The translations under genes and the position numbers were made by a program. Positions 46,713 to 57,164 of a DNA stretch of 64,000 bases are shown in pieces. The notes under the pieces were generated by a model, which was not told the origin of the DNA, did not search any database, and saw only the letters and a program-made list of their open reading frames with translations. Position 1 is the first letter of the stretch. Every line of letters begins with the position of its first letter. Location of the stretch: assembly GCA_003971905.1 (NCBI GenBank), contig RSEE01000013.1, forward strand, positions 310,001 through 374,000, given 5' to 3'. This DNA comes from Moniliella sp. 'wahieum' (Eukaryota; Basidiomycota; Moniliellomycetes; Moniliellales; Moniliellaceae).

Positions 46713-48270
46713 TGGCACGGCGTTTCGTCCCTTAATATAATCTAGGGATTTTAATGTTTCACCCCGCCCGTGGATTTACATATACCGCGCCTGTCTCCCT
46801 TCCTTTGTGTGCTGAAGAAGTAGGACCCCCGCCGCCGTTCCTCTCATGTTTTGTGCTCCAACGTTTTCCGTTGATGATGGGCCTAGAACCATTTCACTAT
46901 GTGAAGACCTCCACGGTCAACAAAAGTGGTGATGCGATTTATCACTGAAGTACGCAACGCCATCCGCCTGGTAAAAGGTACTAAGCATAACCTTATGTGG
47001 TTGCAATTCCTACTCTGAGGGTCCCCGCCCTTGTGGTCTGAAATGGAACGCTCTAGTTACACTACAAGTTCGCTCAAGCTTGCTTGCATTGATTGCTCTC
47101 TGCCCGCTTCGGCTGGTGGGATAGGGGTTGTCTGCGTGTGCAGCGGTTCGTCGCCAGTGCGACCACGACCATACTGCGCCAGCGCCGCCAGGGGAAGCTG
47201 GCACTGTGGCCATGTGACATATATGGAACTAGGCACTACGGCTGTGTGGGAAGAGGAAGGCGCGCTCCTGAGCAGGGAAAGACTGTGTTTTGAACTGTTG
47301 AGGACAAGTAGAGGTGTGGGAGCGCAGCTTGCGGATACGGCAGCTGCCATGACTCCATGGGCTCTGGGGCAATCTGGAGTATGCATTGCTCTGCGCCTGC
47401 GCGCACCCCTTTCCCTTCCCTTGCGCTCGGTGGGCGATGCCATTCTCGCTACCACCACTCCCCTCTTCCCGTCGCTCTCTAGTATACTAATCCTCCTCCC
47501 CCCATGTTCGTCTTCGCCGTCGGTGAGCGTGGCCAGCCCCGTCAGGACTTTGAACCTTTTTTGAGCCTCAGGCTACTGCCGTCACCACAGCTCCCTCCTC
47601 AGGTAGGAACGTTCACTAACTAACCTTATTATTACCCTTACAGACCTGCACTCTCATCAAACAAGCAGCGGGAGAAAATTAGTATCCTCCTCCTTTCAGA
47701 AAAAGTCGGCGGCCATCGTGATAATGACTCGTGCAGCCGAGATCCTATACTGGATTGATCATGATGCCGATAAACAGAGACGCATCAGGCCACACCTCTT
47801 CAACCTACGATGGAGTGCGTTGAGATCGAGACTAATACGACGGAAGTCAGAACAGGGGACAAGGCCTGGCACTTGCGGGCGGATAGGTGATATGCTTGTT
47901 TTGTAGATTCCCCTTCCTTCTGTTGATGCCTGTTCTGATGTTACGATATATAAGCAGCCCGGTCTGAGGCTTGCTGGCGGTGATCCTCACGCCCAACCTT
48001 CCCCCACGTCAACCCCCGTCATATACTCCCGACTTCCCTCTTCACTCTTCACCTTTATACGCTTACGAATTTACGACTTACGTCGAGCACTCTGCAAGTC
48101 GCGGTTACTATCAGTAGCACTTGCTCTTCTTTAGGACTCTGTCTGTTCCCGCCAACTATAGCGTACCAAGTGTGGTAACGCCGCGAGGAACGGAGTAACT
48201 CCGGAGATCCTGGACCCCTTCAATTGTCTTACGACTTGCGAACACGGCTCCTACCTCGGAGGGTCTGAGC

Positions 48271-48417
48271 TGCGGCCTTTGCACGCAGGCAGCCACCCAA
48301 ACTAGAGGGTCTCTCCCTTGCCTCTAAACCCGCGCTCGGTTCAACCAGATCTGAAGCAGGACCTAACGTACGTAACTCTAATGCCATGTCCAAGGGCTTT
48401 CTCCCCTAAATTCCGCG
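48271..48417 (-). repeat. Dispersed repeat A, copy 2
   Basis: Reverse complement matches 1198-1352. It reads CTGGTTGAACC where copy 1 carries the AAACGTT insertion. Confidence 0.75.
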
Positions 48418-49556
48418 GTCGAGCTCCGTCTCGGGGCTCGCCCCATGACAGAATTAGAATTAGTGACTACTGAATCTCAATGGAGATGTATGCATACTGT
48501 ATGGTTCTTCACCGGTGAAGGCTCGGATGTTTACCATGTTCATCCGTATCTTCCGCCGGCACGCCCTCCCCCTGCCCAGATGCTAGCCCACTCCATCGTG
48601 CTCCCTCTCTTTCCTCGTCGTCGAGCACCTTGCGTTCTACCCTCGATCTTGACGGCACCAACAGACGGCATGCTCCCCGGTCGGCTTCCTACTCCCCACA
48701 GCTCACCCGCCTAGTATGCGCCCAGCATCGTCTCCCCCTTTTCCACCGCCTCTCTGGGATGGAGGGAATCGTTCACCCTTGAGCGTCGTTTCAGCGCCTC
48801 TTCCTGGCTAGGGCTTGGCGGAGGGTATGGTCTGCAGGAGAGCAAGCTTGGACCCGAATCTGCTAGGCCGCTCAACATGCCCTCACTACTACATGTAAAA
48901 GGCGAAGGCGCTAGCCAACCCGCCTCTTTGTGGAGTCGGGCCATCGACCTCTTTGCCGAGGCGGCTCGGTCACAGCGCGCGTCCGCGCCCTGGGCTCCGG
49001 AAGCGAACGGCTCTGCTACCGACCGTGCCCCACGCGGACGCGGACGCACTCCGTCCAATAGTTTCCGCATCCGCTGTCCCAGTCAGCGAGGAGAACGCTT
49101 CTTAATGGGCCAACTGGATATGCACTGATGATTCGTTCTTTTCCACTCCCCCTTTTTTCCCCTCACTCTGCACCCATCTCTCCACCAACATGACCCAGCT
49201 TTTGTCCCCTTCTCTTTTGTTCCGACCCCATCTTGGTTCGGGCTTTGTTCGTTCCCCGGGCCCGCCTCACCTCTATCCTACGCCGGGCTCCGACCCCTTA
49301 CACTTATATTAACCCACAACGAAATAATGTACTCTCCTGATTTCGTTTGTGAGATGCGAAATTGAACCGCTCAGCGGCTTAGCGCCATGGCTACCTGCCC
49401 GGTGCCGTGGCTTCGAAATGCACCCTTTCACAATTGCACCCCTCACCAGCATATCTATGGTTCGGCGCATTCCGCGCTTCGTTGCACGATCGGCAGCTAG
49501 CTAGGTAGAAGCGATTAGTACTACATGGGATGTAGACAGAGCCAGTGGGGTAAGCC

Positions 49557-50614
49557 TTACGGCGCCTGAGCTTCTCGCCGCGCAAAGATCCGCGCCCGCT
49601 CGCCTTCCAACTAACGACGTGGTCCGAGTTAGCTTGGCCCAGCAGACGAGAAAACAAAAAGGGGGGAGTACGTACCACCTTGATCACCCATCACCCGGTT
49701 CCATGAGGTAGCAGCGGCCTTGGCGTCGGTCAGGGATTTGTCCTTGGGCAGGGCGACCTGGTCTCCCGAGGCGGCACCTACAACGGCGCGGCCATCGAGG
49801 GCGGCATGGAGTTGGTCCGGCGAGTACCCAGGGACCAAGGTAGATCCCTGGTCGTACTGCGGCCCATGCACCACCACCTGATCCAGGACAATAATGTGGG
49901 TCGTGTACCAGCGCACTGGCAACGTTTTGTCCAGCGCATCAAACACGGCCTGGCCCAACCAGCCTCTCCTGCCCGATGCGGGGAGCGTTGGCATGCACCT
50001 GAGCCAGCGCCGTGGTCTTACGCGCCTCGCCCTGGGCTGCACTCTGTACACTCGCCTCCACCTCGCTCGCCGTTGTAGGACCCACACTGCCCGAAGCAAC
50101 GGCGGAAATAAAAGTAAGCGGCACCAGACGGAAACTGCTGCGCGCGACCGCAGCGTCGGCCTTGCGCTGGGCCGGGTGGTGTAGCCCGCCGCATAGGGCG
50201 TACCCGACAAGTCCTCCGTGCCCAACCCGGCCACCTCCAGCACGGCCACCTGACTCGTCCATCATACGTCCACAAAAGACCTTCCGCCGTGCTGTCGTCC
50301 TTGAGCGTCAATCGGACCCGTGTACCCTGCAGCGCGGGCAGGCCCAGGTCGGCAGCAGCCTCGGATGCTGGCGCTGCCACAGCCGGCGCAGCCGACGCAG
50401 CCGGTGCCTGTGAGGCAGAGGGCGCAGGCGCGGGCGCGGGCTGACGAGGGGGTGGAGAGCGGGCGGAGGAAGCCGGGGAGCGGGTCGAGGCGGGCGAGGA
50501 GCGGGCGGGAGCTGCGGAGGCGGCAGCGGGGCCGCGGGCAAAAGGTCGACCGGAACGAGAGGCCCAGGCGTTGGTCGGGGGGGCGGGCGCAGGAACGTCG
50601 GTGTTGGCAGCCAT
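49557..50614 (-). CDS. LSM12: LSM12 homologue (Lsm-like domain + anticodon-binding-like domain)
   Basis: Starts MAANTDVPAPAPPTNAWASR with a long Pro/Ala/Ser-rich region. The Lsm-like strand pair is VRLTLKDDSTAEGLLWTYD and AVLEVAGLGTEDLSG. The AD helix region reads FDALDKTLPVRWYTTHIIVL, then DQVVVHGPQYDQ and AAATSWNRV. The last exon (from 49610) gives LEGERARIFARREAQAP and the stop at 49557. LSM12 proteins bind RNA or ataxin-2-type partners and act in translation control. The intron near 49611-49676 uses a GT(A/G)..TAG border, but its donor is one base out of phase with the last exon. Further breaks lie near 50265, 50160 and 49950. Disorder before the Lsm domain is longer than in animals. Confidence 0.75.
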
Positions 50615-51151
50615 GAGCGCGGGCAGAGCGTCGGAGCAGAACCAAAAGGGAGGGCCACGGAGCGCCAAGGCAGGCGGGAGGTGGTGGGGGCGGCAGACGG
50701 AGCGTGGCGGCGGACTGGACGAGGCAGGGATCGATGGCCGTCTGAGCACCCCCGGAGCCACGAGCCACGCTGGTGCGTGATCACCCACCATCCCATCCCG
50801 CTTGGATGCATGATGGGTGCGTTCCGCCCTGGCGGAATGCGTCGGGCCTGGGAGACGGCCTTATTATAGGGGTAATCTCCCCGGCGCACCTGGTTTCGCT
50901 CAGGCACTCGAGTCATCGTTTTGAATGCTCGGCCTTGTTTGACGGTCAGACAGAGGCGACAGTGAACAGTCGAGGGAAGACGAGCAGACCCAAGTACTCC
51001 TAAGGTGCAAAGGCGGATTCGAGAGGAGACATGGCCAAGTAGGAAGGGAAAGGCAGGCTGGATTGCCACATTACTTAAGAGTACCGTGGTGGCGGAAGAT
51101 GCATAGTAAAATGTGTGTACCTCCCGCAATCAACAGCCCGTCGGTCGGTCG
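50615..51151. other. Interval between LSM12 and the Zn2Cys6 gene
   Basis: Same-strand neighbours; a short GTTCCGCC/GGCGGAAT inverted repeat lies near 50820-50838. Otherwise nothing is seen. Confidence 0.35.
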
Positions 51152-54065
51152 TCAGTGCTGGGCTGAGGCCGCCGAGGTTTTTGAGTGTGGGATGCGGGCG
51201 AAAAGCACATCCAATAAGCCGCGGTGATGTGCTTCTATTACAACCGCAGTAGCCCAACACAACATCAAAAAGGAGACCACTGAGTGTGTTGGGCCCCCAT
51301 CAGTAGCTGACCTACGGTGGGGACCAGTACTGATGCCTTGAAATGAAGGAAAGTATATATACAACACCATTCCAGCTACCACAACAGGCCAAAACAATCG
51401 AACGTGATCAACAAGTAGTAGACAAAAGAGAGGGAGGGGGGTATATCCAACAGAGAGAAGTGTTTTCGAACCAATCAATGAACATCGTACCGATTGCCCG
51501 GAGCCATTTTTGCCCGTCTCCCACTTGAGAGCGCTACTAAGGGCGGGAGGCATAGGCCCGTGGCGCACGGAGGGGGGAAGCTGCATGCTTTGCGGTCGTG
51601 GAAGCGCAGTCAACAAATCGGCGATGGATGGGCGTACCGGTTCTCGATCCTTGGGCCGTCCCTCCCGCAAGAGGGGGGACGAGCCCAAAGATGATCCTTC
51701 CCGTTCCAATGGACGTGGTTCTAATGGACGTGGTTCCAATGGACGCGGTTCCAATGAACGCGGCTCCAATGGGCGCTCCATCACTGCCAATGCCATTCGT
51801 GTGGCGGGTTCCTGAGCCTGAGCCTGTGTGGGTGGGTGAAGGGCCACCCGTCCCAACAGCATCACCAACTCCACCGCCCGGCTCCAGGTCGGGTTCACCT
51901 CGATGGCCGCCTGGAGGGTGGCCACGCGGCCGCGTCCAATGGCGGAGCTAGAGAGGTGGGAGGAACTGAGCTGGACGCGGGCGGCCAGAACGTGCATGCA
52001 TACCCACGCCAGACTTTCGGTGGGAGCAAGCCCCCCCTGGGCCCCAGCTTCGGCCAAGGTGGCTACCTGTTCTCCCGTGTAGGCAAGCGAGGCGGGCAAG
52101 CCAACGTACCACGTATCGACGTCCGCCCGGGTGCGCAGACGGGTAGCGTGGACCAAACAAGCGAGTGCTTGGACGACCGAATCGGTGCTTTGGCTCGTTG
52201 GGAGCGGCACCCCGGACTGCACGCCACCATAAAGCGATGCTAGTCCTTCCACCACCGCAATCGCTAGACTGATACGCGGTCCGCAGGCCGGGTCCAACGT
52301 GCGCCAAGCTAGCGCTGCATCGAGGGTTGCTTGGCGTGCCTGGCCCAGCTGAAGGGAACCCAGTGCCAACAACGCATACGCCATGGCGACCCCCCAACGC
52401 CTTCCTTGTCGCTTTCATCGGAAGTGGGGTCAGTATCTGGATCGGATGCATGCAGGGCCAAGAGCGCACGAGCGGCTTGGATGTGCGCGCTGGCTGCGTC
52501 CCCCTTTGGTGCCACCAGGGCATAGAGCGCATGGAGCAGCGCAGGCAAGGCAACGAATGCGTACCCCGCCTCGCCCATGGCCTGAGCCGGGGCCGGGGCT
52601 GGGGCCAGGGGGGGGAGGCACACGCTCAAAGGGAATCCCACTTGACGGAAGAGGGCGAGATAATCTGCTTGCACATTATGCGGCGGGAGGCAAGCGAGAG
52701 CCGTGGCTTCGATTGGGGACCGGGATGCCCCCTGTCTTGGTACCTGGGCAGGGTATGGGGGAAAGGGAGAGTTCCTGGGCAGGAACGGGGAGCGTGGAAG
52801 GCGGGAGGAAAGATGGAGGGTTAGTGGGAATAGCCAACGGAGCAGCCATAGACAAGTCGGGGCTGGCAGCCCAACGTCCCCTTCGCGGCCCACTCACATC
52901 CCGCCCCGGGCCCAGTTCCCATCCGGACGAGAGAGAGGGGTTGGCAGCTTGCGGTGAAGGCGGCAAGGTGCTGACCCACTGGCTGGGATCGAATCCACAC
53001 GCAGTAGTCGAAGTCGATCTCGATGGATCAGAATGCGTAGGCGAGAGGCCGGCCGATTCAGCAAGACCGCCAGGATGAATGGAAGCAGGGCCCGCCGCAG
53101 GGTGGCCAATGACCGAGGGAGGCGTCCCAGGGTCAGACAACGCCTGATAGTCCGGTCGAAGAGGTACCGAGGGACCTGCCGCAGCCTCCGCAAGGATGGC
53201 CAGGGCCGGGGCGTCGCTGCCGGAGCGGACAAGCGGAGCCACATCACCCACGGACATGCTCCGTGGGGGCGCTGGACGGTCTTCATCCACGTCCTCATCA
53301 GGGTCAGGCAACCATTCCTGGTTGGGCGCAGGCGCAGATAGAACCCCTGATTCATCACTGTGAACCAAAGTTAGTCAGCACCAATGCTAGCGAAGCAAGG
53401 GAAAGGCATCGCGTGGATTGAGTACTGAGCCTCAGCACCGTAGCGTGACATGTCGTAGCGTGACATGTGACGTATATATGGAGGGGAGGGGGGGGGCACG
53501 CACAAATATTGACACACTTTGCCATTGTATAGGCAGTTGCTGCACGGTAGCCGCCGGTCGCATCGCCGCTTCGCCTTGTGGCAAGCAGTACAGGAGCGCT
53601 GGGAACGTTTGCGTTTTCCACGTTGGGGAACGTACCCCTGTCCACCCGCCGGGTGGCGCAAAGGCAGGGGGGAGTGGGAGCAGGGACGGGAGGCGCATGC
53701 AGAACGGAAGGAGGCGAGGCAGAGGGCACACGCCAGCTCTCGGATCGAGGCGCATGCATCGGGCGGAGGGGGGGGAGGGAGGCATGGGACCAAGACGAGT
53801 GGGGATGTGGCGGTCGCGGTGGCGGCGGGAGGAGGGGGGGAGTGTGGGTGGGCCCTCGGACGAGCTGGTCAATGGGCGGCAAGGGGGTGTCACCGGGGGA
53901 CCACGCAGCGCGAGCATCGTGGATGGAGGGGAGGGTGGGCGGGCGGTCGTCGCGCATGCTGGCCACAGGGAGGGAGGGGGCGGGACGAGATGGGCAGGAT
54001 GGTGGGAGGGAGCAAACCGGCGCAGAGTCAGGACGGAACAGCGAGGGTTCAACGTCCAGGACCAT
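51152..54065 (-). CDS. Zn(II)2Cys6 fungal transcription factor
   Basis: The start at 54065 (MVLDVEPSLFRPDSAPVCSL) is chosen because the frame then reads LPSIHDARAAWSPGDTPLPP, IDQLVRGP and a Pro/Ser-rich run into the cluster. The cluster at 53513-53596 is CTACHKAKRRC-DRRLP-CSNC-LYNGKVC, a perfect Cx2Cx6Cx5Cx2Cx6C binuclear zinc motif, preceded by QRGKRKRSQ. A 146-bp intron (53358-53503, GTGCGT...CAG) follows in phase. The body has Ser/Pro-rich disorder, then helices YLALFRQVGFPLSV, ALLHALYALVAPKGDAASAH, ALLALGSLQLGQARQATLDA and LHPPTQAQAQEP. A five-residue LEPRP repeat (51719-51775, period 15 bp) and a Leu/Val-rich tail come last; the tail from about 51500 may be 3' UTR. Target genes are unknown. 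Frame breaks occur near 53640, 52680 and 52400. Confidence 0.8.
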
Positions 54066-54448
54066 TGAGCCGTGCCGCGTGGCTCTGCTGTGCACTGCCC
54101 TGCGCTGCTCTGCCGTGCTTGGCTCTGCGCCGACTGGACTGGTCTGCTCTGCTCTGCTCTGGGCTGCGACCGAGTGTGGCACGGTGCCTGGCGGCCAGGT
54201 GGCCAGGTGGCCAGGCACGCACAGGCGCAGTGTGCGCAAGGCTCGCCCCGCCCAGGTACCGGGCGGCGCAGGCTGCGGCCGTGATGCGGCCGTGGTGCAG
54301 GGTGTGTGACATGCGATGCATGATCCATGCGCACGACGCATGACGTGTGATACATTGTCGCACCTGGCCCTTCTGGTGCCTGTGCGACACCGACGCTGCG
54401 CTCCCGCATCATGCATCCGTCATGCACCGTCTAGGATCATCTTGATGA

Positions 54449-54498
54449 GCTTGAAGCTTGAAGCTTGACGCTTGAAGCTTGACGCTTGAAGCTTGACG
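54449..54498. repeat. Heptad array, AAGCTT palindrome + G, with TGACGC spacers
   Basis: Four AAGCTT hexamers. The first pair is spaced by one G, the later ones by GACGCTTG, a double-length unit. Confidence 0.8.
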
Positions 54499-55040
54499 AT
54501 AGCCCCACGTTTGCGCCCTCGGCTGGGTGCATCGTCAGCTGACACACTGCCCCCCACTGCCCCTCTGCTGGGCTGGGGCTCCGCCCCCGTGGTGACGCGG
54601 TGACGCCGCCGTCCTGTGGTCTGGGGCGAAATATCAAATGCACAGGCGCCGTGCCCGCTGCGGCAGAAGTGAGCACAACCCTGCGGGGAGTAAGACATGC
54701 GGAGCTCCGCACGTGGGGACAAGCACAGTGGCTCAGGCGCACAACGCTCCTGCTGAGCGCTCAGGGCACCAGGGCCCAGGCTGACGCCCCAGCCCCAGCG
54801 CTGGGCGCCCGGGTGCACAGGGGCCGGGGGCCGGGGGCGCTGAGGTGATTTTGCAGATACCACGGGGCATGGCGCAGGTGTCGTTGCGGACGGGGCGGAC
54901 CGGAGGAAGGCAGCAGCTGGGAAAGGGTTTTCCGATCACTGGTCGCATCCTCCCGCATCATGCATCGGACCGCCGCTTCAGCCGCTGGGTGCACAACTTT
55001 CGTACCGCTGCAGCGGCGGGGGTATGGGGTGAGAGGCGCG

Positions 55041-55074
55041 TGAAGCTTGAAGCTTGAAGCTTGAAGCTTGAAGT
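55041..55074. repeat. Heptad array, AAGCTT palindrome + G
   Basis: Four perfect AAGCTTG units. Confidence 0.9.
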
Positions 55075-55085
55075 GTGTGCCACAC

Positions 55086-55112
55086 CACATGTGACATGCG
55101 ACATGTGACATG
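55086..55112. repeat. Heptad array, ACATGT palindrome + G
   Basis: ACATGTGACATGCGACATG, period 7 with one substituted unit; 12 bp after the AAGCTT array. Confidence 0.75.
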
Positions 55113-55212
55113 GGGAGGGCAGGGACAAAATCAAGACCACAAGTAGCGTATCCTTGTATTTCTAAGCGCGTGCTTTTGTAGAAGCTGAGCGCCCGTAAGC
55201 AGCAGGCTCTAA

Positions 55213-55229
55213 TGATTAATGATTAATGA
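55213..55229. repeat. Heptad array, ATTAAT palindrome + G
   Basis: ATGATTAATGATTAATGAC, period 7. Confidence 0.75.
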
Positions 55230-55450
55230 CGCTGTGAAAAGCGCGCAAGCTGATGTAGGCTGAAGTCTGCTTTCAAGCTTGAAGCTAGCTATCTTGATGG
55301 CTGACTAGCTTGCGGACTGGAGCGCTGCGGCGCCTCGGGCTAGTTTGGACCGTATAACGGGTACCGGGTTCTGATGTCTGTACGGAAGCGCTGAAGCTGA
55401 AGCGAGAAACTGAAGCATGCTTAATTTGGAGTCTTCTTATTTTTTTGTCA

Positions 55451-55466
55451 CATCATGCATCATGCA
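55451..55466. repeat. Heptad array, ATGCAT palindrome + C
   Basis: CATCATGCATCATGCAC. Confidence 0.7.
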
Positions 55467-55491
55467 CCAGGCCATCGACCCACCATGCACC

Positions 55492-55526
55492 GCATCATGC
55501 ATCATGCATCATGCATCGTAATGCAT
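55492..55526. repeat. Heptad array, ATGCAT palindrome + C
   Basis: Three ATGCATC units with flanking partial units, the longest ATGCAT array. Confidence 0.85.
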
Positions 55527-56977
55527 AGCTGCACATACGGTTCCAACGCACAATAAGAGCCCACCTACATACCCTCCGGTGTTCGTTCCTTTGGCATCCC
55601 GCAGGCTGGTACTGGTGCTTAACCCCCTGCTCCAGCATCTCCTGCCCGCATGCCAGCTCACCCGCATGCCACGTACACCCTCCCAGACGGCAGAGAGGAT
55701 GGTTGTGGACAAACCATGTGTCCTGAACTTACATGGAGAAAAAGAGCGCACAGTGGCCGGTGGTATTATGGCAAAGAGCTGTGATCTCACCCTTGAGGAG
55801 ATTGGCTCTCAGATCTCAGACACTGCCGTTTTTGGTGTGGAGCCCCCCAGTGCCTCTCCTGCAACATAATGGGGGAGTTGCACGATCTGTGTTGGTACTA
55901 TGTTCCCTCCCGCCATACCGCATCTGGCTGACCTCGCCGTTGCACTTCCAACGAAGAAAGACGAGAAGCGCGGAGAGCTGCGGAGAGGCGCTGTTCAGCT
56001 GAACACACACTGGACTTTTTTTTGCTGAACATATATATACTGGACTTCTTTTTGCTGTCTACTCTTTTACTACTCTACTACTGGAGAAGCAGGTGGCCGC
56101 CATGTTTTCTACGAAGAGTGGTGCAGAAGTGCATCACAGGAGATCCTCAGGCCGGCCTCAACTGTCACGGGCTGCGGCGGACACGAGATGGTCCGACCCA
56201 AGCTAAGGCCCGCCTGCTCCGCACATGCCCAGTAGAGCGTGCTCCGCAGGCCAATCAACAAGTGTGATGATGGTTGGCTAAATTAAGTATCGTGGCCGAA
56301 GGGCCATGCTCCGCGCGACAATAGTCCCCCCGCCCAAGTCCAAGTCGGCCGGCCTAAATAAGGCCACCGAGCTTCCAGTGCCGTGCGGCATCTGCCGTCC
56401 CGTCCCCGTTTCCGTTTCCTTTCTCGGTCGCGCCTGTGGCGACCAACCCCGCTTTTGACATGTCTTCCTTTCTACACCCCCTCTTGTATCCGTTTCCCTT
56501 TTGATCCTGCCTGTACCCCTGGTTGATGGGGATCTTTTCCCCCACCTTCCATTCTCGTCATCTCTCGTCTCCACCTTCGTCCCTTTCCCGCCTATCCTGT
56601 CCGACTCCTGCCCGTTTCCAGCCAATTGATCCAGTACAGGCAGCTCCTCTTGTTAGCGTCCGACATCTCCTCCGACCTCGTCCTCCAGCCCTTCGTCAGT
56701 CCAATCGCGCGAGCCCTCCTTCGGTCGCGGCGATTCCCAGTTCCAGTTACGGCAGTGTTTGTCCGCCGCTGCCTCCTCCCGTCCCTAAGTCCCGGAGGCT
56801 TCAGACACGTTACTACGGCCCAAGCCGGTGCAGACGCAGCCTTGCCACACGTGCAGCCGCCCCACCAAAGGCCTCTCCTCGTCCCTAGCTCCGCTCGGAC
56901 ACACCAACCAGCCTAAGCCCGAAACTACCGTGAGTCGACCTACCGTCGCCTAAGGGATTGTACCCCAAAAAACCCCA

Positions 56978-57004
56978 GGGCGGGCCCCCTGGCGGCGCCC
57001 GCCC
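56978..57004. other. GC-rich hairpin
   Basis: GGGCGGGC and GCCCGCCC form an 8-bp stem with an 11-base loop, 160 bp beyond the REV1 stop. It resembles in style the hairpins of element C, though the sequence is different. Confidence 0.5.
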
Positions 57005-57164
57005 GTGACATCAACTATCAAGCGAAATCCCGTGAATACTCTCTCCCAATGTCCTACCACGTAGGCATTCTCCCAAGAAGTTGACGATGATGCTCAAGCT
57101 GATAAAGCTGAAGCTGATGAGCATCGTACATGGTATTACAATACAGCATAGAGCCCAGCTCTCA

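Larger units (their letters stand above)
46081..49556. other. Repeat island, right part
   Basis: Holds the right copy of element C and repeat A copy 2. A plus ORF at 48877-49128 (LFAEAARSQRASAPWAPEAN...) has coding-like codons but no conserved neighbour or domain. TATATAAG at about 47946 is followed by pyrimidine-rich DNA, but no gene follows. Nothing else is supported. Confidence 0.4.
54066..57164. other. 3.1-kb intergenic region rich in heptad arrays
   Basis: No supported gene. It has the densest clustering of arrays in the window (AAGCTT, ACATGT, ATTAAT, ATGCAT). Small ORFs at 55509-55790 (minus, RGLSTSTSLRDAKG then a hydrophobic stretch) and 56523-56916 (plus) have no domain. Confidence 0.45.

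Noticed and set aside
53432-54427. 331-codon minus-strand ORF over the Zn2Cys6 N-terminus
   Set aside because: Alternative frame; the frame reading LPSIHDARAAW and then the zinc cluster is the coherent one.
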